64,000 nucleotides of DNA. It comes from Xiphydria camelus (taxonomy: Eukaryota; Arthropoda; Insecta; Hymenoptera; Xiphydriidae). This document shows, in pieces, positions 11,371-23,881 of the stretch. Position numbers and translations under genes: made by a program. The notes under the pieces were generated by a model. It worked only from the letters and a program-made list of their open reading frames with translations. It searched no databases and had not been told where the DNA came from. The stretch's first letter is position 1, and each line of letters opens with the position of its first letter. Location of the stretch: the NCBI GenBank assembly GCA_963678675.1, contig OY783198.1, positions 5,337,001 through 5,401,000 on the forward strand, in the 5' to 3' direction.

Positions 11371-11440
11371 ATACCCACTTTCATCTTATAGGTACTTGTC
11401 GTTTAAATGCCAAATTAAATGAGTGATGAGGAGTATTCAA

Positions 11441-11663
11441 GTACACAGAGAAAAGGAGTTAATTGAATCTACTGATAATTAGATCCTTTTTTCATATTAA
11501 TCATATAATTCTTCCTTGCAATCACATGATACTATTTCATATCACCATAAGGAAGAAATATCAGAGATTGACGCATTAAAAGATTCCATCGATATAAACA
11601 GATAATTACGCGCGATCCCGCGTATATTTTTCAGTAGATCCAACGAATTCTCTTTCTCCGTAC
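11441..11663. mobile_element. Family Q MITE-like element (Q2)
   Basis: Inverted ends TACACAGAGAAAAGGAGTTA and AACGAATTCTCTTTCTCCGT, with TCTACTG/CAGTAGA inside. Confidence 0.75.
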
Positions 11664-13728
11664 ATCAAAAATGCGACTCGACGCGATATCCTACCGATCA
11701 ACCGGCGCCGAGAGGAGGAAGGAACACAAGCGCCGGCTCTTATCGAACGTGAATGCAACCTTGAAAGCGAACCAACTACGACCGCGTCCCACCCGAAAGC
11801 GCACGCGATCCCCCGATAACCGATAAATAACTCCGGCTCGCCCCTCCGCGCTCCCCGCGTGATTTCGAGCGCGTGTGGTTCAGTCAAATATCGTGGCTCG
11901 CTACCTCCGCGCGGAGGGAGAGAGAGAGAGATTCCCCAAATCAGAGGAATGTCTGATTTACATTTCAAGATCTCGAATGAAGCTATAAATAATTTCGGTG
12001 GTGGAATGTTAATGTGGCCCTATAGGCCTCGAGAGCGAACGAATGTTCTTCGGACCCCCCGTCAACCCCGCATCCACTCCGGCGTAAGATACTGCCGCCG
12101 CGTCCTCTCCGTCCTCGCCCCCTCTGGGGAATAAGTTTGGGGAATAATTGTGTAAATTTGGCCCTTGTTTCGACGGGACGCGCCGCGGTCCCGTGGAAAA
12201 ACGTTCCCTTTTCACTGCGCTCCGACCGCGAGCGCCTCTATATCGCGCGTTTCCCGCGGCTCGAATGAGAAGGAACGATCCTCGTGTATACGTATGCCCA
12301 AGGATTTCTCTCTCCTCGGTGGAGATACATAAATATTCTGCCGCGCTTTGGATTTAGGGCCGTTGGGACAGGGGATGTCCTGCGGACGGTCGACGAACGA
12401 TGTTGTTTTGGGTAGGTTACGCGCGTGGCATGTGTGATGCTTTCCCACGCCTCTATGTCCTGCAGGGTAGATAATATAGGTATCCATCCATCTGATTGAA
12501 TTCAATGATCAAAGAACGCTTTTAAATAGGAGCTACGTGTTTCGGGGACAAGTCATTCGAGACGCCGATTCGAGTAATGATTCAATTCCAAAAAATTCGT
12601 AAGCATTGCCGCATATTTTTCGAATAAAAATCAAAAACATATCTTGCCGTGTATAAACAGTTATTTGCGTGGCAAGAGCACGAAAATGAGGACTTTTTTG
12701 CCGAGTGCGAAATGCCGCACGAGCAGCCGCAGGCGAGTACGGTAATTCGCACGAGTCAAGAGTCTTTATCGCGCCCACGCGATGAATTCTATTTTCTCTG
12801 TTACTTGTAGTCAAAAGTTCGTCTTTTTATGTCTATGTAGCTGTGCCTAAAAATTTTTTTTAATATGAAACGTACACGTGCGCAAGCGTGTTTAAAGCTC
12901 TAGCGCCTTTTGGAACTGACAAAACAGCAACTTCGCAAGAAGCAGCTTTCACCGATTAACTCCAAGGCGTAAAAAAAATACGAATTTTTTATACAAGTAG
13001 CACAGAGAAACGATTTAACAATTCGCTGGACAATTCCCATCAAAGCCTTGCAGCCGTAAAAATTATCTATCCCATAACACCCTTTCGCTCACGACTTTTT
13101 TTTTTCTTAAATAAAAGATCTGATATTTGCCACTATAAAAGAAGACTTTCAGATTTCGCATTTACTTTACAGATGTCGCTATATGTCATCAGTCGGTCAT
13201 GAATTGGTGTAGGTACAAATGAACACAAATTTAATAAACGGTCAAAAATGGCTTGAGCTTTTCATAAGAGACATACAAAATCCATGTATTTAACTGAATA
13301 CGAGATGAGCGAAAGGGTCCAATTGTGCATCGTATACGTGCCTCTGTCTACGTATCCAAAAGCGTCAACACACAGAGATGCCTTTATATACCTACGTAGA
13401 AAAAAAAACAACCCCACTACCTCTTTCCGGACGCGCCACTCGATACCTTATCAGCTGATTACGCCACGGGCGCGCGCGCGCGCGCGGATCGCTACACTGT
13501 ACGCGCGCGTGAACGCACGCGTTTATGTAGGTGAAACGAAGGGGAGAGGAGCGGGTGGTGCCGGGAAGGGTGGGCTGAGCTGTCACGGACAGAGACAGCT
13601 CACGGGGATGGCCCCCATCCTTGTCCTCGGCCTCGTTCTCGTCCTCGTCCCCGGCCTCGTCTGTAATCGCGGGGGCGGCGACGTCCTGTCCCCGACAGGA
13701 TCACATCACCGCCGAACTCTCCGGTATA
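11664..13728. other. Spacer without a supported gene
   Basis: GC-rich to 12450, then AT-rich. 12660-12790 holds repeated TGCGAA/GCACGA words of unknown nature. Short frames show no domain. Confidence 0.4.
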
Positions 13729-13974
13729 CAGGGTGAGTCGGGAGGATCGGACCAAACTCCAGGAGCGTATCGTACAACAAGATAATAATGTAAAAAAACT
13801 CGTATGTCCTTATCCGATTTTCATTTGCTTTCAAGTTACAGCGTAAATTAATCATTTATATTTAGTGTTGCAAAAATGAAAATCGGATAAGGAGACATAC
13901 GAGTTTTCTTACATTATTATCTTGTGTACGATACGCTCCTGGGGAGTTTGGTCCGATCCTCCCGACTCACCCTG
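13729..13974. mobile_element. MITE J with TA duplication
   Basis: Inverted ends CAGGGTGAGTCGGGAGGATC and GATCCTCCCGACTCACCCTG flanked by TA on both sides. Arms of about 110 bases (ACTCGTATGTCCTTATCCGA against TCGGATAAGGAGACATACGA) close over a 40-base loop. Highly conserved arms suggest recent insertion. Confidence 0.9.
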
Positions 13975-14274
13975 TATATATAGGTGGTGTACGCATCGCG
14001 CGTCCCTCTTTCGCTTTCTCCCGTGCACTCTCGCGCGCGCGCGTCCGGAGCGAAATCAAGCCAGAAATTGACGCGCAGTGTATGAGCGAGCGCGCGAGTC
14101 CGGGGATGCGTTGTGTACGTCGAAAATAAACGAGTATAAATCTGACGAGAGGGGGAGAGAAATATCGGAGGAGTATATAAATTTGTTCGACGTAAACTTT
14201 TCTTCGGGCGGATTTGGACATTTTTGGTTGGAATACGGTCATACGTGGAACAGGGTGGATCAGTGATCGATTCC

Positions 14275-15125
14275 AGGGATTTGCATTTTCAGCAAAATGT
14301 CAAGATTTTTGGGAAAAATTTTAATCTTCGGGATTGAAGTCTCGACCGCCCTATCCGATGTATGTTTCGACGCTGATTCCGATAATCGCTGTTATATTGA
14401 TGAAATCTCGAAGGAAGGCCGAGATATCGATGATTTTTCGTGAAAAAAAATATTTTTTTTCTACAGAAAATCGCTGATAACTTATATTTCCTTCGCGATA
14501 TCGACCTAATGACCATGATTTTCGTAATCAGCGTGAAAAAATACACAAGATAGGATGGTCAAGAGTTCGTTTCCAGAGATTTCGATTTTTGTCAAAATCT
14601 AAGGCATATACCTTAAATTTTTCGCAAAAATCGAAATCTCTGGAATCGAATTCTGGATCACCCTATCTTATGTATTTTTTTACGCTGATTCCGAAAACCA
14701 CAGTTATTAGGTCGAAATCTCAAAGGAAATATAAAATAACGCTGATTTTGTGTATAAAAAAATTATTTTTCTGCCAGAAATCATCGATATCTCGGTGTTC
14801 CCTTGAGATTTCCTCAATAAATCTATCATTTTTTGAATCAGCGTGAAAAAATACATAAGATAGGATGGTCAAGAGTTCGTTTCCAGAGATTTCGATTTTT
14901 GTCCAAATCTAAGGCATAGATCGCCGTTATATTGATGAAATCTCAAAGGAAGGCCGAGATATCGATGATTTTTCGTGAAGAAATAATTTTTTTTTCTACA
15001 CAAAATCGCTCTCTGATAACTTATATTTCCTTTGCGATATCGACCTAATGAGCATGATTTTCGTAATCAGCGTGAAAAAATACATGGGATAGGGTGGATC
15101 AGCGATCGATTCCAGAGACTTTGAT
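14275..15125. repeat. Family E inverted-module array (E1)
   Basis: Alternating direct and inverted modules with CGCTGATTCCGAAAA / TTTTCGTAATCAGCGTG, ATACATAAGATAGG and AGAGATTTCGATTTTTG words. One block (14556-14607) recurs at 14866-14918. Same modules at 35240-35850 and 37910-38905. Confidence 0.82.
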
Positions 15126-16935
15126 TTTTCGCACCCGCATTACTATTTCAAGTCCTTAAATAAATTGTTTCATGTTTATTAATAAATTATTAATTATTAA
15201 TAAATTGTTTATTTCAATTTAACATTTTTTGTGTTCATTTTTATATGAAAAATATTGGATCGACACTAGAAATCGGTGGATTTTCATGTACAAACATGTG
15301 CGGTCCAATTTAAGCACAAAGTTTCCAATTGTGTGTTCGAACCGCAATCAAAGAAAACAAGGGAAAACACTCGAGCTTTCGCGAAAAGAAGCGCGGCGCG
15401 ATGAGAAACGAAGGAGAAAAGCTCGTAGCTTTCTTCGCCTCGCGACATGACGAATAGATTCGCTCTTCCGCGTATATCCAGTGGAGTAGCGTTCCACTCT
15501 CGCTACACCAACGATTCCCGGGGAAGTGGTATCTCGCGCGGGGGATACTCGCGCTTGCTCCGAGAGATAATTAATTTGGTCTCCCCCACACCGCGCGGTC
15601 CAGTATAGGTGCATCTCGTGTGGGCCAGAGGGCGAACGCGAGAGGGATCCATATAACTCTCTCTCTCTCTCCTTTCTCTCACCTCTCCTTTCCTCCCACG
15701 TATATATAGGTATAGACCACGAACGCTCGCGTGGCTCGTGCAGGATTTCCCGGGCTCTACTCCCACGGGAACATTCCACGCGTTCCTCGAGACCGAAGCT
15801 CCTCGCTCCATTGTCTCACGAGGGTGGAGGACCCGATGCAGCGGCTTTCAAGGGCGACGAAGCGTCGTAATGAGGCTGATCCGTCTATCTCGAGCGGCTC
15901 CGAAATTGCGCCGTGACTCCTTTCGATCCACGTCTCCTCGTACTCCGTCCCTTTAAACCGGGAGCCACTCGCGCGACGTTGGAAAAAGGAGAAGGCACGT
16001 ATTCGCACTCGAGGTGTTCCGTCAAAGTGTTCGAGCAAAGCGCGAAGTACCGAAAATAACGAATAATTCGATTTCGTTTTCCTTCCTTCGCTTCGATCAC
16101 GATTATCTCGCTACCCGTGCACTTTTAGCCAAATATCGTAGAATATTTTTTCAAAGATTGACTTTCGATCTACGAAAAAGTCCTATATCGATACCTGTCA
16201 AAAGTTCACCGGTCGCGAGATAAACGCGATTTAATCAAACACACGAAGCGAACGAGCTTGAACCGCTCTCGCCGATGGTGATATCCTGATATTCATCGGT
16301 ATTGGTCATCGTCGCAGCAGAGAAAGAGACGAAGAAAGAGAGAGCGTAACCCGATCCAGCGCAAAGATAAATAGCGAGTCCCCCGAGCGGCGGAAAGCCG
16401 GAGAAATGGGCCGCGTCGTCTACCGGAGTAGGGCTACTCGATTAACCGCGGTTCGTAAACTCCCGAGCAAGTGGGTACCTACCTATCGCGCCAGCCCTCC
16501 CGCGTATAGCTATAGATACGTACCTATATACCGTGCCTCGTCGTAGATTAGACCGCGGCGAGCGCGTATAACGCGAGGAGGCTCGCCGCCGCACGAACGT
16601 TGACCGAGGAGCTGTCCGCGCCCCCGGGTAGACGAGACGTCATTACTTGTGATATCCGAGCGCTCCTCCGGAGATTCGGCTCCACCGGTCCTTCGCGCGC
16701 GCCTCGGCCGGCCGTAAATCCTCCCCCGGGACTCGCTGCTCCTCTACTCGCTGCGCGCGCGCGTCCCCGGAAGCGGCGTCCCCGACAACGACGACAACGG
16801 TTGGACTTAATTTTTGAGAGCATCGGATCACCGTCTCCGAGGAACTCGCAATTTCCGAAAGATTTACAGAGTATCGTGCGAGCGAAGCCGATTGGTACGG
16901 GAAGATCGACGCCAAATTGTCAACGCACACCGTAC
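15126..16935. other. Spacer, GC-rich after 15350
   Basis: A short TAATAAAT run lies near 15165-15205 and a (CT)n run near 15655-15675. No supported gene. Confidence 0.45.
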
Positions 16936-17148
16936 GAGGCTAAAATTACTCGACAGGAAGGAAACTCGAATCACTGTTATCTCATTATCATCTGTGAACT
17001 TTTGGCCCATATCGATGTAAGACTTTATTGCGGATAAAAGTGTAATTTTCAAAAGAGTATTGCACAAATATCAGCTAAAAGCCCATGGATAATAAGATAA
17101 TGGTGATTCGAGTTTCTTTCCCGGCGAGTAAGCTCAGCCTCATGTGAT
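16936..17148. mobile_element. Family I foldback (I1)
   Basis: GGAAACTCGAATCACTGTTA and ACGAGGCTAAAATTACTCG at left pair with AATGGTGATTCGAGTTTCTT and CGAGTAAGCTCAGCCTCATG at right. Also at 27443 and 46805. Confidence 0.85.
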
Positions 17149-18070
17149 ATATGAATTCAGATACAAGTGTATTTAGCGCTAAACGACGTATCCCAGTCGA
17201 ATTCACGAATCACGCGATTCGCGAAAGAAAGTTTGTCCGATTTCTTCGTAAAATTGAAGTCTCGCAATACGATTACGTCATCGAACCACCGACTCGATTT
17301 TCAGACCACAGCCTCGGAGCTTGTGTCGAGGGGAAAAAAACGATCAGACTCGCGATACCTACTCTCCCGCACTGTCTATCATTCGTCCGCGAAATTGCCG
17401 GCGCCGCCGTCGTACGACTCTCGGCCGGCGAGCGTCCCGAAAAAAAGTCCTCGATGCGCCTCTCTCTCTCTCTCTCTCTCTCTCGGGAGCGAGAACCGCG
17501 GGAATACCTTATTCATACGAGGGCGCGGGAGTCATGTTTTAGCGGTGTGGCGTGTATAGAGATGCCAATAAATATGTCTCCGGACGGCATGCAATATGTA
17601 TGCCAGCTGAGAGGGCCAGCGTCTGCCAATACGCGGACACGCGGGCTCCCGCGCGCGCGAGGTAGGTAATACCTATACACTCCCGATATCCTCTGCGGTC
17701 GGCGCGCGCGCGCGGGGCTCCCCTACTCCTGTAATCTCCGCTCCGACGACGTTCGTCGCGGGGCAAAAAAGCCCTCCGGGCCGCGCTACGGTAGCGCGCG
17801 CGCCGGGGCTTGCGGACGTATTGAGACAAATACTCGACGCGGCCTAGTGTACACTTGTCCCGATTTGGAGGTGCGGCGCGCGCGCGCGCGCGTGACCCGC
17901 GAGGGGTGAAGAATTTCCAAGGTGTTTGGGTACACGTATACGACGAGAGAGGGAGTGTCCTCCTTTGTCTCTCTTTACAGCGATGCACTGAGAAGAAACA
18001 TTTTTCAAGGCACAACTTCTCGCGCGGTCAATTAAATGTTAGTATAGTTATCTCGATAAATACTTGTGTG
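17149..18070. other. GC-rich spacer with (TC)n
   Basis: (TC)12 run near 17461-17484 and CGCG runs near 17705 and 17875. Frames are shadows. Confidence 0.45.
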
Positions 18071-18671
18071 CACTGAGAAAAATAATTAAGTTAAAATGAC
18101 GAAACGCGAGTGGTTAAACACGTTTAGTTATTTTAAGCAAAATACTGGTCAGTTGAATCAAATATTTAATTATTCTAATCAAAGGTCAAGTTATTCCAAC
18201 CAAACGTCTAGTTATTGTGACCAAAAAATGGTCAGATTAACCAAACACGTGGTGAATCCATATTTCGTCAAACGGTAAATTGACGAAATTATTTTGCTCG
18301 GTGCAGTTGAAATTGCGAAAATTTAGTTGAAGTAACCAAATACTTGGCTGTGCTTCGGCTAAATATTTGTTTAGATGATTATACACTTAGTCAACTTCCC
18401 GTAACTTCCAAATTTATTATAGTTCAATCGAACGATTTTTTTTCCGACGAAAACTTTTGTTGAAACAAGCCAACTCGGGTTGATTTAACGGAGCAGTGAA
18501 GTTGAATTGACTCCCATCTACCGAGAAAACGAATTTTATTGAACGAAACGAACAAAATTTAATTATTTCAACTGTATACGGTGCGTAACCAAATGCGCGA
18601 TGGTTAGTTCGACGAAAATTAACCTTCGGCGCGAACAATTTCGTCGGAGCGACTAAATTTTTCTCACAGTG
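18071..18671. mobile_element. Family D element, long form (D2)
   Basis: Starts CACTGAGAAAAATAATTAAG; a first half ending GCTCGGTGC (18303) resembles D1 and D5, and a second half with AACCAAATGCGCGATGG ends TTTTTCTCACAGTG. Either one long element or two abutting copies. Confidence 0.72.
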
Positions 18672-18944
18672 CAATCAACTCGCATACCTACTCGATAAGA
18701 AAAATTAATCATCGGCAATTCACGATTTTTCCTTCGCGGAAGGAGAGACTCTTGCGAGAAGAATTTTTTAAAGACGAATTCGAGTTGAAATATTCTCATG
18801 AAAAAATCGGGTTTACTTTGAAAAATTGATCCCTCTTCAGAAATTCACGTAACAAAGAAAAGAACGCGAGGAATCGAGGCAACACCGATAACCGAAGCGG
18901 AAGCGTTCGCTCCGCGCGCCGGTGCTGTACCAAAACGGAAGGGC

Positions 18945-19321
18945 GTCCGGACTTGTCGCCCTCTGGCACCGAGATAGCCGAGAAGGTTGCCGATCGGCGG
19001 GTGGTCGCCGATCGCGACGGATAGACGGCCGATGCCGGGGCAAAACATCGGCCGATCGAACGTATTAACGATCTCATCAATAAAGCTCCCGTCCCGGAGG
19101 GCCGTGCGGGTAGACCGCGCAAGAAAATTACCAATTTGTTGACTGGCCCGGGCATAATTTCGCGAGAAAAAGCCCGTTCGTTCCGCGCTCGAAGAGTTTC
19201 GCATGCGCTTCGCGGTATACCGGACCGAAGAGACGGACTTGTGCATGCGTTGCAACGCCAATTAAAGGTATACACGGGGAAAAAAATTAGCAGATTCGAT
19301 CAAATCGGCGTACAGTCATAG
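18945..19321 (+). pseudogene. Unrecognised Arg/Lys-rich ORF remnant with one in-frame stop
   Basis: The frame is open from about 18945 to a TAG at 19319-19321, broken only by a TAG at 19022-19024. The 98 codons after the break include RPIERINDLINKAPVPEG, the AT-hook-like GRPRKK, LLTGPGIISREKARSFRARR and LVHALQRQLKVYTGKKI. The even mix of residues and long helix-like basic stretches look like real protein rather than a shadow frame, but I do not recognise the family. No start codon near the 5' side is convincing. It sits between two foldback repeats, so a decayed transposon ORF is a fair guess. Confidence 0.33.
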
Positions 19322-19446
19322 GCGGGGGAACGCCGATATGTGATTTCTTGAATTAAATAATTTCATCATAACGATTGACAACGGCTCGGTGGAAACAAGC
19401 GACAGTCAAAGTTCTACCAAATTATTACTTCGATTTATTAAATCTG

Positions 19447-19674
19447 CACTGTAAAAAAATTGTAAATATTTTTAATATACTTTTATATAGAGCTTTTTTC
19501 CAATATATAATCATGCAAATTAACATACTCCGTAATTATGAAGATTAATATACTTCCTTATGAAATTGCCTTCATAAATTTCATAACGCGGTACATCAAG
19601 TTTCATAATCACATATCGGATATAAAAAGTGTATATATAATTCTATTAAATTTTGTACAAATTTTTTGTACAGT
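19447..19674. mobile_element. Family C MITE (C1)
   Basis: Ends CACTGTAAAAAAATTGTA and TACAAATTTTTTGTACAGTG; centre TATGAAATTGCCTTCATAAA is the family hallmark. Confidence 0.88.
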
Positions 19675-20349
19675 GTACCTTCCCCCGCTCGCGACCAATA
19701 ATTTAGCCAAATATATCTACTATTTCTCGTTCTTTTTCTGTGTACGATATGGCCGCGTTTTTCGTCCTCCAGGATCCATCGTCTGCGAGAGTCACGATGG
19801 AAAATTTTAATTGCCGGATCATTTCGTTGAAATGAAGACGATTAATTGGAATCTCAACTGAGCGGGACAGAGAAAGGGAGAAATTCGAGGGGAAACCTTA
19901 TTAATATTACATAAAAAAATGCGAGACTACCGAGAAAAAATTGCAGAACGATCGCGCCATCGATATATACGGGGACGAAACACGATTCCGGGAGCGAGAC
20001 GAAGTGGAAAGATCGACTCAAACTATTTAGAGTGGTGTAACGCGGCGCGCGCCTCACCGCGGCTGTGCTATTGACGTTGGGCAGACGCGTACTTGCTTTT
20101 ACCGTGTTGCGCTAACCACGTCAATTCCACCCGAGCCCGAGCGGTTACGTAAATAAACGCCGTATTCCGGGACGTTGAATCAGAGTGTGAAAAAATACGC
20201 GGGGAAATATATTTGCCGTAGACGCGCGATGCGCTCCGTGGACGGCTGAATGTGTCCAAGAAAAAATACAGTCGGTACGGGTCTTTTTCTCCGTGTTTAA
20301 TTGACATCGAATTTTCGAGGAAATTAAAAGTCTACACTCTCTGTCAGAA
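19675..20349. other. Spacer, no gene seen
   Basis: Nothing recognised. Confidence 0.45.
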
Positions 20350-20457
20350 AATTCTGCGGTTTCAGCCTGTGTCTAGACTGAATGTGACACCAGATGTGAT
20401 ACATATAGCTCCGTACCGATGAAATGATGTTAAAAATGAACACCACTTTTTTACTGG
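20350..20457. mobile_element. Family N fragment (N3)
   Basis: ACACCAGATGTGATACATAT and GTTAAAAATGAACACCACTT match the other N copies. Confidence 0.6.
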
Positions 20458-20548
20458 ACATCGAATCGATCGATCGACCATCTTATCCAGTGTATTTTTC
20501 TTAACGTCAGTCGATTAAAATATTCATATTTATACATATTTATCGTAT

Positions 20549-20846
20549 CACTGAGTGAAATAATTGCTAGTGTCAACAAACTATTTTTTGGACCAAGAAC
20601 ATAAGATATTAAGAATTTTAAAAAAATACAGAATTTTTACCAAAGAACATCATAATATTTTGGATGCAAGAACACCTTAATCGAGTCAAGAAATTCTTCC
20701 TGCGCGAGGAAACGATAACTGGAGCCTATCGAATATTTCCTTGCCCGAAGATGAACCATGATTAATTTATCCTGATATCACATTTATCGTGTTCATTGAT
20801 GAAAGAAACAAAAATTGCTTGACACCAGCAATCATTTCTGTCAGTG
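20549..20846. mobile_element. Family F MITE (F3)
   Basis: Ends CACTGAGTGAAATAATTGCT and AGCAATCATTTCTGTCAGTG, uninterrupted, about 298 bases; contains the TCCTGCGCGAGGAAACGATA counterpart of F1 and F2. Confidence 0.83.
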
Positions 20847-21549
20847 CAAAAGGAAATCCGCCGCGAAACGGAAGTCGACCCCCGAAATCTACCGGACAGA
20901 GGTGCAATTTCCTCGCGTCGCCGGCCACCCGTGAGATATCGACGGACCTCCGCAATGACGTCGCTGTACGAAAGTATATTTCCCTCCCCTTCGCCGCCTA
21001 TTTCTTCCTCCCCCCCCCCGCCCCCCTCCAGATTCGCGTCGCACCCCGCGCTCGCGTCGAAGTCGCCCTCACACCCTCAACCGACGCGCCTATTCCGCTC
21101 GCCGCTTCCGGGCGACTTCCGGGATTGGAAGTAGCGCGGCCATAGAGACTCACGAGGCATGGAACATAAGCGTAGAGTTTCCAGCCGCGCGCACGCGTCG
21201 CCGAGTACGTCGCGCGTCGTATCGCGCGCGGGAAGCGTGATTTATAATGGGACGCGCCGGGGTCCGCTCGCGCGCGATGGGGTCGCGTCTTTGTCCTTGG
21301 TGCGAACTCGGCCGCGTTGCGTGGCCCCGCGCGGGCGCGTAGGGTGGCAAAAGACGACGCGCGATGATTGTTTGCATTATTTATGGTAATGTCGCGAGGG
21401 TGGGGAGGGGGGGAGGGGGGATTACGCGAGTCGGAGGGTTAGCGCGATGCTGTCTACTATATGGACGGATTTCATATTCCGCGGTTCGAATGCTCGACAG
21501 GGAATAATGATAATAAGATGGGAATGGAGAAAGTGAGAGGAAGAGGGGG
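20847..21549. other. GC-rich spacer
   Basis: C-rich run at 21010-21030 and G-rich run at 21398-21420. No supported gene. Confidence 0.45.
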
Positions 21550-21712
21550 AAGAAGAAGAAGCATTTATTTGGCCCTAGGGCCAAGCCCTCTAAGAGCCTA
21601 GAAAGAAAGATACAGCAAGAAAAGATAAGTATAATGATAAACGAAATAATAAATTGTAATAACCAAATGGTAGTGATATAACTAAATAAAAATAATAATA
21701 AGAAGGGGAGAG
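21550..21712 (-). mobile_element. 3' tail of a non-LTR retrotransposon
   Basis: On the minus strand CTTAGAGGGCTTGGCCCTAG, then GGCCAAATAAATGC and (TTC)n. Matches the ends at 9921 and 29187. Confidence 0.68.
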
Positions 21713-22028
21713 AGAGAAGGGAGAGAGGGAAGAGAGGGACCTATTATATAGGTACTAACCTATATCTACGGGTAGGTATAATCTATACCGTGTTCGCCTC
21801 GACGCGTTCGATTGGACCGACCTCGAAGATTAACGACGACGGAGTCTCCAACGACTACTCGTGGCCCGGCGTCGTCGAACGGCGATCGTCGACGATTTAT
21901 CGACTTATCGTCTCGCGTCGCCCGGCGGGTCAATTAAGGGAAGCTCTATACGTTTTCCCCCCCTCGACCGTCGAGTCGAGATGTATCATCGATAGACGCG
22001 AAAAAGTATCCCTGGATGATTCCCACGT
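21713..22028. other. Spacer with a (GA)-rich start
   Basis: GAGAG runs at 21710-21740, then nothing recognised. Confidence 0.4.
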
Positions 22029-22140
22029 TGTAAAAAATTCTGCTGTGCGGACCTATGTAGATCACTTTTGATGTTAAACAACAATGGCGTAAGACTGAAT
22101 AACCACATCAGATGTGGTATACATAATTATAGGTTCCCTC
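22029..22140. mobile_element. Family N fragment (N4)
   Basis: TTGTAAAAAATTCTGCTGTG ... ACCACATCAGATGTGGTA; right end lost. Confidence 0.65.
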
Positions 22141-22173
22141 GATTTGAGGATTGAAATTAAAAGGTTGAATTAC

Positions 22174-22407
22174 GCTGCACTCGAACAAAATTTGTTCGAT
22201 CGATATAAACATGTCTTTGGATAGTCCTAAGAGCACATTTATTCGATTGGAATGAATATCGATTGAACGTATATAAGTAAATATCATTGATTCAGTTGAA
22301 TATTATTCGTATCAAATCGGTAGTCAGTCGAATCGAATAAATGTGCTCTTATTACAGGCTATCGAAAAACACGTTCATTTCGATAAAGCAAATTTTTGTC
22401 TCGGCAC
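22174..22407. mobile_element. Family B foldback (B2), diverged
   Basis: GCACTCGAACAAAATTTGTT at left, AAATTTTTGTCTCGGCAC at right, with GTCTTTGGATAGTCCTAAGA and AATAAATGTGCTCTT arms. Confidence 0.78.
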
Positions 22408-22452
22408 GCAAAAGATTTCCATTGAACTGCTATTACTGTATACTCTACTCTA

Positions 22453-22677
22453 CACTGAGAAAAAAATGTACTTGATCGAAATAAACGTGCCTTTGGGTAG
22501 TCCCAAGAGCGTATTTATTCGATTTAAATGAATATCGATTTGATTCAAATAACATCTAATTAATTCAATAATCTAATATTTGCGTCCAACCGATATTCAT
22601 TTAAATCGAATAAATATGCTCTCTCGGGACTATCCGAAGGCACGTTTATTTCGATCGAGTAAATTTTTTTCTCAGTG
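22453..22677. mobile_element. Family B foldback (B3), complete with TA duplication
   Basis: TA-CACTGAGAAAAAAATGTA ... AAATTTTTTTCTCAGTG-TA. Arms pair for nearly the whole length; ATTAATTCAATAATC forms the loop. Confidence 0.92.
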
Positions 22678-22694
22678 TACCGAAGAACTTTCCG

Positions 22695-22891
22695 CACTGA
22701 GAAAAAAAGAGATTAAAATTTATTCTCTGTTAGAAGGATAATCTGAGTACGAAAGGTAAAACGGATCAAAAATTATCCTTCCAGGTTATAAAATGTAACC
22801 TTCCTTGGAATAATTTTCGATCCACTTTACCTTTCGTACTCAGATTATCCTTCTAACAGAATAATTTTCAATCTTTTCTTTTCTCAGAGTG
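22695..22891. mobile_element. Family A foldback (A3), complete
   Basis: CACTGAGAAAAAAAGAGATT to CTTTTCTTTTCTCAGAGTG; the 20-base block GATAATCTGAGTACGAAAGG is mirrored in the right arm. Confidence 0.92.
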
Positions 22892-23881
22892 CAGCCCCTT
22901 CAGATCTCAAGCCATGCCGAGCTGGCTTTGAAGCCATCGAAAAAACATTTCGTCCCGCGACGCAACGCCAGTCCTTATACCGCGATCGACCGATCACCCC
23001 GTACAGCGAACGCTCGCGGATTAATAACGTCAATCGAACCGTTTCCCATATTGGCATACCCGTCGAGCGCGAGACACCGCATCTTCTCAGGTCCACCTGT
23101 AGCGAATCAAGACCCGCAGAAGATTCTCCTCTTCGATTCGCGGCGCTGAAAGGGCGTCCAATCGCCTCTCCCCGTCGATTATCCGCTCGATAATAACCAT
23201 TCGCGATCGTAAGTCAGCCGGAGCCGGCCCCCGACGACGTCGCGACTTGGACGCATTGCCCATCGACTCCGCGCGCGCGCCACGCGACCCGCTTTGTACG
23301 CAGCCCGCGCGCGCATGGTGACGAGGCGAAGAAGAAGCGGAGGATGGGGGATGAACGTGTCACGAGCAGCCCCCTGGGCCTAGTTATGAGTTCGCCGAGG
23401 GGTGTTTAGTCGACTCCGTCGCACCGACGCTATTATATACACCTATATACACTGGCTACAAACCGGAAGACGCGCGGCGGTGTATACCGCACGGTTCATC
23501 GAGCGTGTCTTCATCAGGCGCGCGCGCGGGACGAACCCGATGATTTAACGAGGGCGAACAATCCAGGGATTCGACGAGCGTCGGTGCTTCGAGTAATTCG
23601 TTCTGCTCGTCGATGACCTGTTGATCGCGTATGGGACGCTGTAATCCGTCTCGGTTAACGGACAGCGAGGAGCCGACGGTGACCGTGGTTCCCGTTCGTC
23701 GTATTAACGGTAAGTTATTGCGTACCCGTTGGAAGTGAAGAGAGAAGGACGGTAAGGCAATATATCGAGGTATATAAGCGCGCGTATCGATTGTAAATCG
23801 CACTCTATAATTCTAGATAAGAATCCTCATCTTCTATAATTGTTTACGCGTTGTTTGGCGGGTTTGCCCTGGGGAAGATAA
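22892..23881. other. Spacer, GC-rich
   Basis: No supported gene. Confidence 0.45.

Noticed and set aside
12660..12790. Repeated TGCGAA/GCACGA words as a regulatory cluster
   Set aside because: Irregular spacing and no second locus; insufficient to call.
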